Assembly: GCA_902362375.1 (NCBI GenBank)
Contig: CABIVS010000004.1
Span: forward strand, 62,001 to 126,000
Direction of reading: 5' to 3'
Source of the DNA: Bacteroidaceae bacterium
Lineage (GTDB): Bacteria; Bacteroidota; Bacteroidia; Bacteroidales; Bacteroidaceae
Length of the DNA stretch: 64,000 nt
Shown here: positions 1 to 7,230 of the stretch, piece by piece
How positions within the stretch are numbered: the stretch's first letter is position 1
How the letters are laid out: each line of letters opens with the position of its first letter
Translations under genes and position numbers: made by a program
The notes under the pieces: model-generated
The model's input: the letters and a program-made list of their open reading frames with translations, nothing else
Database searches by the model: none
What the model was told of the DNA's origin: nothing

Positions 1-151
1 TTTCTTCCGTCAGTTCTTCCCCCGCCCCCGGATTCCAGCTCTCCGGGTTGTGGCAACCGGGACAGTGATGGGAACATCCGGCAAGATAAATAGAGTACCG
101 GATGCCTTCACCATCAACAATCGTTTCAGGATAAGTTCCTAATAAATTCAC
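1..151 (-). CDS. nrdG: Anaerobic ribonucleotide reductase activase NrdG (partial, N-terminal 50 residues)
   Basis: Radical-SAM activase that installs the glycyl radical on NrdD. Reading leftwards from a GTG at 149-151, the frame gives [20 protein letters not shown], then a CxxxCxxC iron-sulfur motif (C26-SHH-C30-PG-C33) followed by HNPESWNPG, typical of NrdG. An in-frame TAA lies two codons before the GTG, so GTG is the only reasonable start. The gene continues past the left edge of the window. It lies 77 bp downstream of nrdD on the same strand and is probably co-transcribed with it. A T-rich leader, nearly identical to the one before nrdD, ends six bases upstream of the start. Confidence 0.9.
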   Translation of the reverse strand, partial: MNLLGTYPETIVDGEGIRYSIYLAGCSHHCPGCHNPESWNPGAGEELTEE

Positions 152-156
152 TTCTT

Positions 157-190
157 AAATTGAAAATTGAAAGTTGAAAATTAAAAAATT
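157..190. repeat. 34-bp AT-rich direct repeat, copy A (nrdD-nrdG gap)
   Basis: This 34-bp A/T-rich stretch matches 2647-2680 at 32 of 34 positions by eye. In the mRNA sense (minus strand) it is a U-rich leader built from AATTTTC-type units. Copy A lies just before nrdG and copy B just before nrdD, so the two copies flank nrdD. It could be a translation-enhancing AT-rich leader, or a short repeat able to recombine. Confidence 0.6.
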
Positions 191-228
191 AAAGATAGAA
201 GCCTATTAGTGAGGCCATTTTCAACTCC

Positions 229-2622
229 TTACAGGTGTTTTACGCGGTCTTGTTCTTCTGCCCGCTTGGCAGAGTTCCAAGAACTTAAATCGCCTGTCAG
301 GTAACCGGTTATACGGCGCATACGAAGGATGCTTTCACTCTGGCACACCGGACATTTATCGAAGATAACCCCCTTGTAACCACAGTTATGGCAAGTATCT
401 ACCGGGTGGTTGATAGAGCCGTAGCCGATCCCCTCGTCGTGCATCACTTTCACAATCTTGGCGATGGCACGTACATTCTTCTGTGCTTCACCGTCCAGCT
501 CTACATATGTGATATGTCCACCGCGCGTAATGGCGTGGAACGGAGCTTCACACTTGATTTTCTCAACGATGCTGATCGGTTCTTTCACGTCTACGTGGAA
601 AGAGTTGACATAATAGTCGCGGTCTGTCACTCCGGGGATTTTTCCATATTTCCGACGATCCATTTTAGTGAAGCGTCCCGAAAGTCCTTCGGCAGGAGTA
701 GCCAGAACGGAGTAGTTCAGGTTATATTTCTCTTTATATTCGTTTACCACTTTATTCATTTCCATCACAGCTTCATACAACGTGTCCCATGCTTTCTGGT
801 TGTGTCCGTGCCCTTGGCCGTAGAGAGCCACCATCGCATTGTGTCCGCCGATAAATCCGATTCCCAGCGTACCGCTGCGCAATGCGTCACCCACCTGTTC
901 GTTCGGGTTCAAATCCCCGCCGCCTTTCCACACATTATTTCCCATCATGAACGGGAACTGACGTGCCAAGGCCGTACGCTGATACTGATAACGCTCGTAA
1001 AGCTGATCGGCTACAAGAACCGACATAGTATGTACGGATTCGATGAAAATTTCTTTTGCCTTCTGTTCAATGGCATCCTTGTTGCGTTCATCCTCTATCA
1101 GGTTTTCCGCCTTGATGCGGGCTTCGATAGCCAGTCTCGGCATATTCAGCGTAGTGAATGAAAGATTGCCACGGCCTAAAGAAGATTTTTCTCCTGCCAC
1201 GTTTTCAAAAACACGGGTACGGCAACCCATCGTCGCCAATTCGTAGATGTAACGTTTCGGATCGTCCGCTTTCCATTTCTCGTTTTGGTTGAAAGGTGCA
1301 TCGAGGAACATGAAGTTCGGGAACAGCGCTTTCGCCGTAGTCTGGCAAGCCTTCAACAGCAAGTCGAAGTTGGGAGCTTCGTAACGGTCAGTCATTGCCT
1401 CTTCGATGTTTTCCGCTTTCATTGCTTTCTCAAAGTCTTTCTCCGAGTAAGAAACTCCGTCTTTCACCTTGAAAATCTGGATCGGGAATACAGGCACTTC
1501 GCCTCTTGTGCCCAATCCTTCAATGGTAGCTTTCAGCAATTCTTCGATCACCATGCGACCTTCTGCAGAAGTGTCGGTACCGTAGTTGATGGAGCTGAAT
1601 ACCACCTGATTACCGCCACGTGAATGCATCGTGTTGAGGTTGTGGATAAATCCTTCCATTGCCTGATGGGTATCTTTGCGGGTCTGCTGATAAGCTTTCT
1701 CAACGATACGGGCAAGGTGTTCCTTGTCTATAATGATTTGTAAAGCCACTAAAGCGATGCGCAATGTTTCGCGTTCGGCTTCGGTGGACTTGATAGACGG
1801 AAGATATTCTTTAATCAATGTGCGAATGGATTTCTCATCGGCCTGATGTCCGTTTTCCATGGCGACATAGAAATTGATGAACGATGCCAGATGCTTGCGG
1901 AAAGATTTGGCCACACCTTTTGCCATGAAGAAATCGAAAGCAGGAATTGCCTGTCCGCCGTGTTGCTCATTCTGGTTCGTCTGGAAGATAATGGTAGCCA
2001 GCGTAGCATAACTCTGGATGCTTTGCGGGGTACGGATACTGCCGTTCTTTGTGCGGAAACCGCGTTCAAAGAGGTCGTCCATATCATATTGGATACAGGT
2101 TGTCGTCTTTGTCGGATAATAGTCCAAGTCGTGGATGTGAATATCTCCCAACTGGTGTGCTTCGGCAAAACGTTTCGGCAACAAGTATTTATACGTATAA
2201 TCTTTGGTTACTTCGGAAGCGAACGTCATCATCTGGCCGGCAGGCGTGTGACTGCTCATGTTGGCATTGCTCAAGTTGACATCGTTCTTGTCGATAGCAA
2301 CGATGCCGTCCATCACTTGCTTCATCTGGGTTTTCTTATCGCGCTCCGTATTCCGCCATTCGCGATAAATAATATATTTCTTCGCTACTTCCGGGCGTAC
2401 TTTCATCAACGACTTTTCTACTAAATCCTGAATCTCTTCTACGGTAATAGTAGGAGTTGTAAACTGACTGATTACGTTCATAGTGATGTCAGCCACCAAC
2501 TGCTGCTCATCCTGAAAACCGGTTGCACTGAATGCCTTACTAATTGCATTCTTGATCTTACTGATAGAGAAATCTTCTCTTTTACCATCACGTTTGATGA
2601 TACAAATTTCCGCGTAGTTCAT
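229..2622 (-). CDS. nrdD: Anaerobic (class III) ribonucleoside-triphosphate reductase NrdD
   Basis: Oxygen-sensitive glycyl-radical enzyme that reduces ribonucleoside triphosphates to deoxyribonucleotides in anaerobic cells. The 797-residue length is usual. An N-terminal ATP-cone (about residues 7-95, starting IIKRDGKREDFSISKI) is the allosteric nucleotide-binding domain. The C-terminus carries the four-cysteine zinc site (C744, C747, C757, C760) and the glycyl-radical loop RRITGYLTGD, with G773 the likely radical site. A catalytic-core cysteine is visible in ATMGCRTRV. The downstream partner is nrdG. The leader contains a cobalamin riboswitch, so expression should fall when B12 is plentiful. 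The ATG at 2620-2622 follows GGGAG on the minus strand, a plausible ribosome-binding site. Confidence 0.97.
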   Translation of the reverse strand: MNYAEICIIKRDGKREDFSISKIKNAISKAFSATGFQDEQQLVADITMNVISQFTTPTITVEEIQDLVEKSLMKVRPEVAKKYIIYREWRNTERDKKTQMKQVMDGIVAIDKNDVNLSNANMSSHTPAGQMMTFASEVTKDYTYKYLLPKRFAEAHQLGDIHIHDLDYYPTKTTTCIQYDMDDLFERGFRTKNGSIRTPQSIQSYATLATIIFQTNQNEQHGGQAIPAFDFFMAKGVAKSFRKHLASFINFYVAMENGHQADEKSIRTLIKEYLPSIKSTEAERETLRIALVALQIIIDKEHLARIVEKAYQQTRKDTHQAMEGFIHNLNTMHSRGGNQVVFSSINYGTDTSAEGRMVIEELLKATIEGLGTRGEVPVFPIQIFKVKDGVSYSEKDFEKAMKAENIEEAMTDRYEAPNFDLLLKACQTTAKALFPNFMFLDAPFNQNEKWKADDPKRYIYELATMGCRTRVFENVAGEKSSLGRGNLSFTTLNMPRLAIEARIKAENLIEDERNKDAIEQKAKEIFIESVHTMSVLVADQLYERYQYQRTALARQFPFMMGNNVWKGGGDLNPNEQVGDALRSGTLGIGFIGGHNAMVALYGQGHGHNQKAWDTLYEAVMEMNKVVNEYKEKYNLNYSVLATPAEGLSGRFTKMDRRKYGKIPGVTDRDYYVNSFHVDVKEPISIVEKIKCEAPFHAITRGGHITYVELDGEAQKNVRAIAKIVKVMHDEGIGYGSINHPVDTCHNCGYKGVIFDKCPVCQSESILRMRRITGYLTGDLSSWNSAKRAEEQDRVKHL

Positions 2623-2646
2623 AACTTTAACTCCCGAAAGCTTATT

Positions 2647-2680
2647 AAATTAAAAATTGAAAATTGAAAATTAAAAAATT
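2647..2680. repeat. 34-bp AT-rich direct repeat, copy B (between riboswitch and nrdD)
   Basis: Second copy of the repeat at 157-190, with two differences. It occupies the stretch between the end of the riboswitch and the nrdD ribosome-binding site, about 25 bases before the start codon. In the transcript it is nearly pure U/A and unstructured, which could keep the initiation region open. Confidence 0.6.
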
Positions 2681-2840
2681 CCGGCAGGTCTTCTGACTTA
2701 TCTCTCCCTCGCAACACCTTCCCACACCGATGTCGATGCAGTGGCATATTGTGCGGATTCTTAGAGAATTACAGCAGCGGGTACTGTCGCCGATTTACAC
2801 AGCGTTCCCTCATTGACTAAACCTCTTTTAGCTCCGAAAC
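2681..2840 (-). ncRNA. Cobalamin (AdoCbl-type) riboswitch in the nrdD leader
   Basis: Read on the minus strand, the leader shows the conserved blocks of a B12 riboswitch in order: GAGGGAACGCTGTG, then CGACAGTACCCGCTGCTGTA, then the B12 box core GCCACTG (plus-strand cagtggc near 2739-2745), then GGTGTGGGAAGGTG, then AAGTCAGAAGACCTGCCGG. Order and spacing match the cobalamin family closely. The element lies directly upstream of nrdD and is followed by an AT-rich spacer rather than an obvious terminator, so control by masking translation initiation is likelier than early termination. B12 riboswitches ahead of B12-independent isozymes are known for metE and for some nrd operons. Confidence 0.93.
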
Positions 2841-2846
2841 CGGATA

Positions 2847-2854
2847 CAAAGATA
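2847..2854 (-). promoter_or_regulatory. Bacteroides-type promoter (-7 box) for the nrdD leader
   Basis: The minus strand reads TATCTTTG here, a match to the Bacteroidota -7 consensus TAnnTTTG, about seven bases upstream of the first conserved riboswitch bases. No clear -33 TTTG is visible. Confidence 0.6.
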
Positions 2855-3172
2855 GAAGATTATCTAATAGCTTGGTTAGCTTTTAACATTAAATTTTGGG
2901 AAACTTTTCTTTCTCGCTGATATAGAAAGTTTTCCAAAACGGAAAACTTTTTTCTGATTTTAACGCAAGAAGTATTCTGTTTTCATTCATCTTTTTTCCG
3001 GAAAACAGACATCTCACAGGACACCTATCCCCTATTGCAGCTACAAAAGTGGGAAATTATTTTCTTTTGTTCTATACAAAATCAAAGAAATATTTCTGCC
3101 TTTTAAAAATTACTACTGATTTTTTCTTTTTCACTATGTTTCCGGAAAAGGATTTTCGGAATACGAAAAAAA

Positions 3173-3206
3173 GAAAAGCTGCCTCGTTCATTCGAGACAG
3201 CTTTTC
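3173..3206 (-). terminator. Strong intrinsic terminator hairpin on the minus strand
   Basis: GAAAAGCTG-c-CTCG pairs with CGAG-a-CAGCTTTTC around a six-base loop. On the minus strand the hairpin is followed by a run of seven T. No gene ends just upstream of it in that direction (the nearest minus-strand gene stops at 3614), so it must end either HU-gene read-through or an unannotated transcript from the 3210-3500 stretch. Confidence 0.75.
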
Positions 3207-3507
3207 ACTTATTCCTTAACCTTACGTTTACTCTATGAATGGCTACACGTTTTTACCTGTTACGCGAGCTACGTGCGGGCGACACGTCTTATATATTTAC
3301 GCTATTCGGTTTCATACCTTTTTCAGATACGCTAACTCTTTTCTATCTGGCTAGTCCTTTTCTACCTTACCGTTTCTCCGGTGGCGGAAACGCAAAACTG
3401 CTTCAAGAATATCCAGCAACTTTTCCAATAATAATCTCATCCGTTTTCTTTTAAAGGTTAATAATCCGTTTTAAATACCTGTCACTAATTAATTACTATC
3501 TTTTTCC
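3207..3507 (-). other. Gene-free stretch; possible structured non-coding RNA
   Basis: No convincing coding sequence. The stretch has local hairpin potential, for example CGTTT..CCG with CGG..AAACG at 3371-3392, and an ACGTG/CACGT arm near 3270-3287. It ends on the minus strand at a textbook terminator (3173-3206). I could not find a TAnnTTTG box on the minus strand at its upstream end, so an independent sRNA is only a possibility. Confidence 0.25.
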
Positions 3508-3590
3508 AGGCACGGATTACACAGATTAACACGGCTACTTTGCAGCAATGACAACACTAAAGACCGTGAAATCCGTGTAATCCGTGCCTA
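3508..3590. repeat. Intergenic palindromic repeat, copy 1 (GGCACGGATTACAC family)
   Basis: Imperfect inverted repeat. The left arm begins AGGCACGGATTACAC at 3508, and the right arm ends GTGTAATCCGTGCCT at 3589, with about 28 bases between the arms. The same sequence family recurs at 13449-13597, so this is a dispersed element and not a one-off terminator. Here it lies 24 bases downstream of the HU-like gene and may stop or stabilise that transcript. Confidence 0.8.
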
Positions 3591-3613
3591 AATTATTGTA
3601 TAAACAAATTCGG

Positions 3614-4126
3614 TTAAGCGGCCGGGTCCGGAGCTTCGCCTCCTCCGCCACCAGGTTCGTTGCCGTCATCCGGGTCTTTGTCAATGACGTCGTCGGCAAC
3701 AAACGAACCCGCTACATCCTTGATGTGCACAAATTCCACTCCGGTGGTCAATGCGCGGGTAGCACTTCCGTTAGCGGCACGGGTGTATTCAGGGGTAAAC
3801 TGACAACGCAATGAAGTGATCTGCGAACTGCTGACCTTACTCTCCAACTCCACTCCTTTTCCTCCTGCTTTGGCAATCATAGTAAATGTCCCCAAGCCTT
3901 CGAGGCGCACCGTGCGACTGTTGAGCAACTGTTCACGCATCACCGACATCAGGTTACGAATCACGTTATGAACATCACCCGCCGTCAGCGAGGCTTTTTC
4001 TGCAATCAATTCCGCCATTTTCTGCGTATTGACCATTTTCCCGAATTTCACCAGACGGGGATAATAAAGTTTCTGTCCTTCCTTGTTGGCAAGTGTTGCC
4101 TGATAAGGTTTGTAAATTAATGGCAT
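3614..4126 (-). CDS. HU-family (HU-HIG type) DNA-binding protein
   Basis: A 170-residue protein of the HU/IHF-like fold in the long Bacteroidales form. The core (about residues 20-125) shows the HU pattern MAELIAEKASLTAGDVHNVI..LEGLGTFTMIAKAGGKGVE. The tail is acidic and glycine-rich (DPDDGNEPGGGGGEAPDP). It probably binds DNA non-specifically or architecturally. It is divergent from the DUF4248 gene across a 250-bp shared control region, a pairing I recognise as recurrent in Bacteroides accessory DNA. The start ATG follows a -7 box by about 65 bases. The exact role is unknown. Confidence 0.85.
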   Translation of the reverse strand: MPLIYKPYQATLANKEGQKLYYPRLVKFGKMVNTQKMAELIAEKASLTAGDVHNVIRNLMSVMREQLLNSRTVRLEGLGTFTMIAKAGGKGVELESKVSSSQITSLRCQFTPEYTRAANGSATRALTTGVEFVHIKDVAGSFVADDVIDKDPDDGNEPGGGGGEAPDPAA

Positions 4127-4189
4127 ACTATTTTCCTTTCTTTTTTGATTGATAAATAAATAACTACTGTCTGTAACCGATTACGAAGA

Positions 4190-4197
4190 CAAAAGTA
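4190..4197 (-). promoter_or_regulatory. -7 promoter box for the HU-like gene
   Basis: The minus strand reads TACTTTTG, a full TAnnTTTG match, 64 bases upstream of the HU-like start codon. Confidence 0.6.
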
Positions 4198-4291
4198 CAC
4201 GAAGAGAAGAAAGCAGGGAAACACGATGTTACAACCCGTCGCAAGAGAGAACAGACAAGCACAAATTGACACGATTCATGCCTGCAAAGGC

Positions 4292-4352
4292 TTCTGTACA
4301 AAACAGAACCAACCGGCATAAAAAGGCGTACCTTTGTATGAGTTCATACAAA
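4292..4352 (+). promoter_or_regulatory. DUF4248 promoter with two inverted repeats (candidate operator)
   Basis: TACCTTTG at 4329-4336 matches the -7 consensus. It overlaps a perfect 9-bp inverted repeat, TTTGTATGA-gt-TCATACAAA (4333-4352). A second inverted repeat, TTCTGT-acaaa-ACAGAA (4292-4308), lies where the -33 region would be. Together they look like paired operator sites that would block polymerase. The regulator is unknown; the neighbouring HU-like protein or the XRE protein 2.5 kb away are candidates. Confidence 0.55.
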
Positions 4353-4376
4353 ATAAACCTCTAAAAAACAGTCAAT

Positions 4377-4628
4377 ATGAAAACAGAAACAACTCCAAAA
4401 GCAGAAACAGAAAGCCGTACCCGCATACAATCCTATAGCAAAAGCCAGCTGGCCGGACTTTACCTGCCTCACATACAGTCCGCCTCGGCACGACGCACCC
4501 TCCGTAGTTGGATTGCCAAGAATACCGCACTGCAAGCCGCACTCGCCCAAACCGGATATAGCGAAAAAGCCATCCTGCTCACTCCAGCACAAGTAGGACT
4601 ATTCTTCAAGTTTTTAGGAGAACCTTGA
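4377..4628 (+). CDS. DUF4248-family small protein
   Basis: An 83-residue basic protein of the Bacteroidales DUF4248 type. The recognisable core is YSKSQLAGLYLPHIQSASAR, then RRTLRSWIAKN and LTPAQVGLFFKFLGEP, a helical layout that resembles a small DNA-binding or adaptor fold. No function is established for the family, to my knowledge. It is typically found next to HU-like genes, as here. Start: the ATG at 4377 lies about 40 bases after a consensus -7 box. Confidence 0.75.
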   Translation: MKTETTPKAETESRTRIQSYSKSQLAGLYLPHIQSASARRTLRSWIAKNTALQAALAQTGYSEKAILLTPAQVGLFFKFLGEP

Positions 4629-4716
4629 AACGACTCTTTTATAAGGAAATATCATTCGGACAAAGACAAAACAAGGCAAAAACAAGGCAAAGATAAATAA
4701 GGCAAGACCAAACAAA

Positions 4717-4808
4717 GCGGACATTTCATCACAGATCACGCGAATCAAATTATAACTTGCTGATTGCTGTTATAAAGAATCCAAGATAATCTGTAGTGAA
4801 ATGTCCGC
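4717..4808. repeat. 92-bp nested inverted-repeat element
   Basis: The outer arms, 20 bases each at 4717-4736 and 4789-4808, pair with two mismatches (GCGGACATTTCA at the left end, TGAAATGTCCGC at the right). Inside lies a second perfect stem, TTATAAC (4750-4756) with GTTATAA (4769-4775). No U-tract follows on either strand, so it is a poor intrinsic terminator. Size and two-level symmetry suggest a miniature palindromic element or a structured RNA. It lies between the 3' ends of two convergent genes. Confidence 0.65.
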
Positions 4809-4892
4809 CCATTAGATGAGAAAAGGATTATATCATTCCGGAGTACTTCCTCCCGACGGCTTCATCAAATCGACTGCCCCCCCCGTTTTCCT

Positions 4893-5363
4893 CTATTCTC
4901 CATCTTTTTTCTTCACCTTTCCTTCCTTTTCACCAGTCTCCGGAAGCAATGTTTTATCGTCATTAAACTGAATATCAATACGAATATGATGATCATCATC
5001 AACTGTATAGCCTACATCCGCAGAATCTCCTAGAAAAAGCTTCAGAATCCAGCACAACACCTCCGGAATATTGGGAATAATCGTTGCCCTTCCAATCACA
5101 CATGAGAAAAAATTAAAGATAGTTGTCCAATTGGGTATAGGGCTCCGACCGTCGAAATTACACCTGTACACACGCCCCACGGACGAACGCGAACAATCCG
5201 AATTCTTTTCAACATATTTTTCTGAAATATTATTCAGTTGCCCCAACTTAAAAACACAATCAATCACTTTCTTTTTAACATCATCGTCGCTGTGACGTAC
5301 ACCGGCCATTTCTTTCTGACCATTTTCACTGTTAAAAATCACTTTTCTTTCTACCTTAGTCAT
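4893..5363 (-). CDS. Hypothetical protein, 156 residues
   Basis: I do not recognise a family. The N-terminal half is polar and charged (ERKVIFNSENGQKEMAGVRH). The middle has a hydrophobic stretch, TTIFNFFSCVIGRATIIPNI then VLCWILKLFLG (about residues 78-111), that could be one or two membrane-associated helices. The tail is acidic then lysine-rich (GEKEGKVKKKDGE). A -7 box lies upstream at 5404-5411, so it is probably expressed on its own. A run of eight C lies just after the stop (4877-4884) and does not affect the frame. It may be an island-specific accessory gene. Confidence 0.55.
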   Translation of the reverse strand: MTKVERKVIFNSENGQKEMAGVRHSDDDVKKKVIDCVFKLGQLNNISEKYVEKNSDCSRSSVGRVYRCNFDGRSPIPNWTTIFNFFSCVIGRATIIPNIPEVLCWILKLFLGDSADVGYTVDDDHHIRIDIQFNDDKTLLPETGEKEGKVKKKDGE

Positions 5364-5403
5364 TTTTTACATTTTATTTAATATTCATCTTTAAACTTCA
5401 CGA

Positions 5404-5411
5404 CAAAAGTA
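5404..5411 (-). promoter_or_regulatory. -7 promoter box for the 156-aa hypothetical gene
   Basis: The minus strand reads TACTTTTG, 40 bases upstream of the start codon. The rest of the 5412-5651 gap is AT-rich, and I see no gene in it. Confidence 0.5.
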
Positions 5412-5651
5412 AGATGCTTATTTTAACATCTATGTTCAAGCATGACACATTCTATATTTTTCATCCATATTTTCACAAAAAAAGAGGTTTTGGGGTACCC
5501 ATTTTCTACCTTACCACTATTATCAAGAAAATAGATGAAATAAAATCTGCCAAAGAGGAAAGAAATCACTCGTTCCAAGAGCTGTGATTTGCGCTAAGAA
5601 AAGATACCTGAACTATTACTAAAAATAAATCAAGAGAATAGAAAAGCGATG

Positions 5652-6176
5652 TCAAATAGCGACTGTACATTTATAGCGGGTAATATTAACTTCCGGCAAC
5701 TTGCTCCCTGAAGCAATTACCTTAGCAATAAACTCGTTACATTCCTCTGCCGAAAGCTTCTTCCGGCAAAAAGCGTAATATAGAAAATCAAGAGTAGTCA
5801 GAAAAGTTATACCGTTCTGCAAACAATAGTCCTTTATATCCTTCAAATTACTGCTACCCAGCACATCACGGTGGTCTCTGCAATAAATCATGCAGGCACT
5901 CTCACCGTGTCCAAACGTTTTAAGTAATTGGAAATAATCTTTCAGCGATGCTCCCGTAGGGGAGAAACGTTCTTGCGTTATCTTTGAAAAATAAGAAGTA
6001 TAATTATCAATCAGGGCTTTAGTCCGGTGATCTTTGGATACTTCATTATAAACCACATCCAAAATAACATATTCGTATTCGGGAAAGATGTCCGGCAACA
6101 AAGAAAATGCTTCCGCTTTCACAAAATGGATGATAACGTCAGCATCCAGTATTATTTTCGTCTTCTTCTGTTGCAT
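5652..6176 (-). CDS. PIN-domain protein (predicted ribonuclease), third gene of the XRE-ImmA-PIN operon
   Basis: A 174-residue PIN-like nuclease fold. The first strand, KIILDADVIIHF, carries the metal-binding D11 and D13. Further acidic positions fit the PIN pattern: E45 (VVYNEVSKD), E92 (GHGESACMIYCRD) and D130 (FLTTLDFLYYA). PIN proteins usually cleave RNA and are often toxins. The gene starts 38 bases inside the end of the ImmA-like gene, so the two are translationally coupled. There is no classical small antitoxin, and the upstream regulator/protease pair may fill that role. The product and its target are unproven. Confidence 0.8.
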   Translation of the reverse strand: MQQKKTKIILDADVIIHFVKAEAFSLLPDIFPEYEYVILDVVYNEVSKDHRTKALIDNYTSYFSKITQERFSPTGASLKDYFQLLKTFGHGESACMIYCRDHRDVLGSSNLKDIKDYCLQNGITFLTTLDFLYYAFCRKKLSAEECNEFIAKVIASGSKLPEVNITRYKCTVAI

Positions 6177-6882
6177 GTGTGTTTATTTTGCGGAGTAACT
6201 CCCAATAATGCCCCTCTGATATTTTTTCCTGTTCAAAAAGTGAACGGGCTTTTTCGCCAAAGTCTCCGATTACCAGTCCTTCGTTTGCCGAATCATATAA
6301 TGCAGTGTCATAACCGAAACACAAAGCCGAGTGTTTCACCGGTTCATCTGCCAGCGCAAGACGTGCAGCATTGGTCAGTAAACCAACATTCAGCAATCTG
6401 TAAAGCAGTGCAGAGCGGGAAACAGAAAAGTAATGTTCCAATTTCAACACTGTTGCCAATGAGATCTTTTTTGTTTTCAATTCATTTTCCGAGATAAGTT
6501 GACAAAGTCCTGTCTCCGGCATCAGCAAAGAAGAAGCAAACATATCGGCGCTCTGTTCTACGGGGTCTTTACTTCCACTACAAGGGTTGCATTTGTGCGG
6601 AGTTGGTTTACTTTCAATATACAAGTGATAGAGTTCGTGGGCAATCGTGAAATGTTGCCTGCCTCTTGAATGGGAAGAATTCACGAGCATGAACCGATGT
6701 CCGGAACCGTCTTTGAGGCACATTCCCGAAAAGTTATCGGAAAGAGGGCGGAAAATGGTCAATACATTCAATTTCAGCAACAGACTTTTCAGATTAATGG
6801 CTTCCGAAGCACTCAATCCGTTATCCGCGCGAAATTCCGCCACTTGTCTTTCTATGATGAATTTATTTGGAGCCATTTCCAA
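6139..6882 (-). CDS. ImmA/IrrE-family zinc metallopeptidase
   Basis: A 247-residue protein with the gluzincin motif HFTIAHELYHLYIES: H82-E83-L-Y-H86 are the zinc ligands and catalytic Glu, and E109 in DPVEQSADMFASSLLMPE is the likely third ligand. ImmA/IrrE enzymes cleave a partner XRE repressor in response to DNA damage or mobile-element signals. The partner gene is immediately upstream with a 20-base overlap. A CNPC pair (C98, C101) lies between the two metal motifs and might bind an extra metal. Met3 (6876) is an alternative start. Likely role: relieving XRE repression of this operon or of another target. Confidence 0.9.
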   Translation of the reverse strand: MEMAPNKFIIERQVAEFRADNGLSASEAINLKSLLLKLNVLTIFRPLSDNFSGMCLKDGSGHRFMLVNSSHSRGRQHFTIAHELYHLYIESKPTPHKCNPCSGSKDPVEQSADMFASSLLMPETGLCQLISENELKTKKISLATVLKLEHYFSVSRSALLYRLLNVGLLTNAARLALADEPVKHSALCFGYDTALYDSANEGLVIGDFGEKARSLFEQEKISEGHYWELLRKINTHATEEDENNTGC

Positions 6883-7213
6883 TCCGTTCCATTTTAAGGT
6901 AAGACTTCACGAGATCTTTAAAATGGGCTATTTCTTTCAAATCCCCTTCTTCAACATCGGAGATACGAAAAGCAGTAGCCAGAATCTCATTGTCGGCTTC
7001 TACATTATCTTCAAACAGAAGAAACGCTTCACAGCCAAACAAATCAGCAATCTTCTCTAACAAATGAAAAGGCACTTCACGAACACCGCTTTCATAGTTA
7101 CTATAAGCCGACCGCTCCACACCGATAGATTTCGCTACCTGCTCCTGCGTAAAACCGGATAATTCTCTGGTTTTCTTCAAGTTCTCTCCGACAATCTGAT
7201 TCATGGTTTTCAT
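6863..7213 (-). CDS. XRE-family helix-turn-helix transcriptional regulator
   Basis: A 116-residue protein whose N-terminal 65 residues form a Cro/CI-type HTH: VGENLKKTRELSGFTQEQVA, then KSIGVERSAYSNYESGVREV. The C-terminal part is acidic and helical and is probably the dimerisation or protease-recognition region. It is first in a three-gene operon with an ImmA/IrrE protease and a PIN protein. The ribosome-binding site, AAGGAGGTGA (minus strand, 7217-7226), is unusually strong for Bacteroides and implies high first-gene translation. A palindrome overlapping the promoter (7231-7279) suggests autorepression. Confidence 0.92.
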   Translation of the reverse strand: MKTMNQIVGENLKKTRELSGFTQEQVAKSIGVERSAYSNYESGVREVPFHLLEKIADLFGCEAFLLFEDNVEADNEILATAFRISDVEEGDLKEIAHFKDLVKSYLKMERIGNGSK

Positions 7214-7230
7214 TAGTCACCTCCTTTATT

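Noticed and set aside
388..1161. Long plus-strand frame antisense to nrdD
   Set aside because: nrdD is unmistakable on the other strand; this is a shadow of its codon structure. The same applies to the long antisense frames over the RND, malic enzyme, SusC and SusD genes.
3239..3454. Plus-strand 71-codon frame in the gap before the HU gene
   Set aside because: No promoter, no ribosome-binding site and odd composition; lies in a hairpin-rich stretch. Kept only as non-coding region.
4655..4715. Short CAAGGCAAA-like direct repeats
   Set aside because: Few, irregular and A-rich; not a CRISPR array or iteron set.
4877..4884. Run of eight C as a possible phase-variation tract
   Set aside because: Lies after the stop codon of the neighbouring gene and outside any promoter spacing I can identify, so slippage would change nothing visible.
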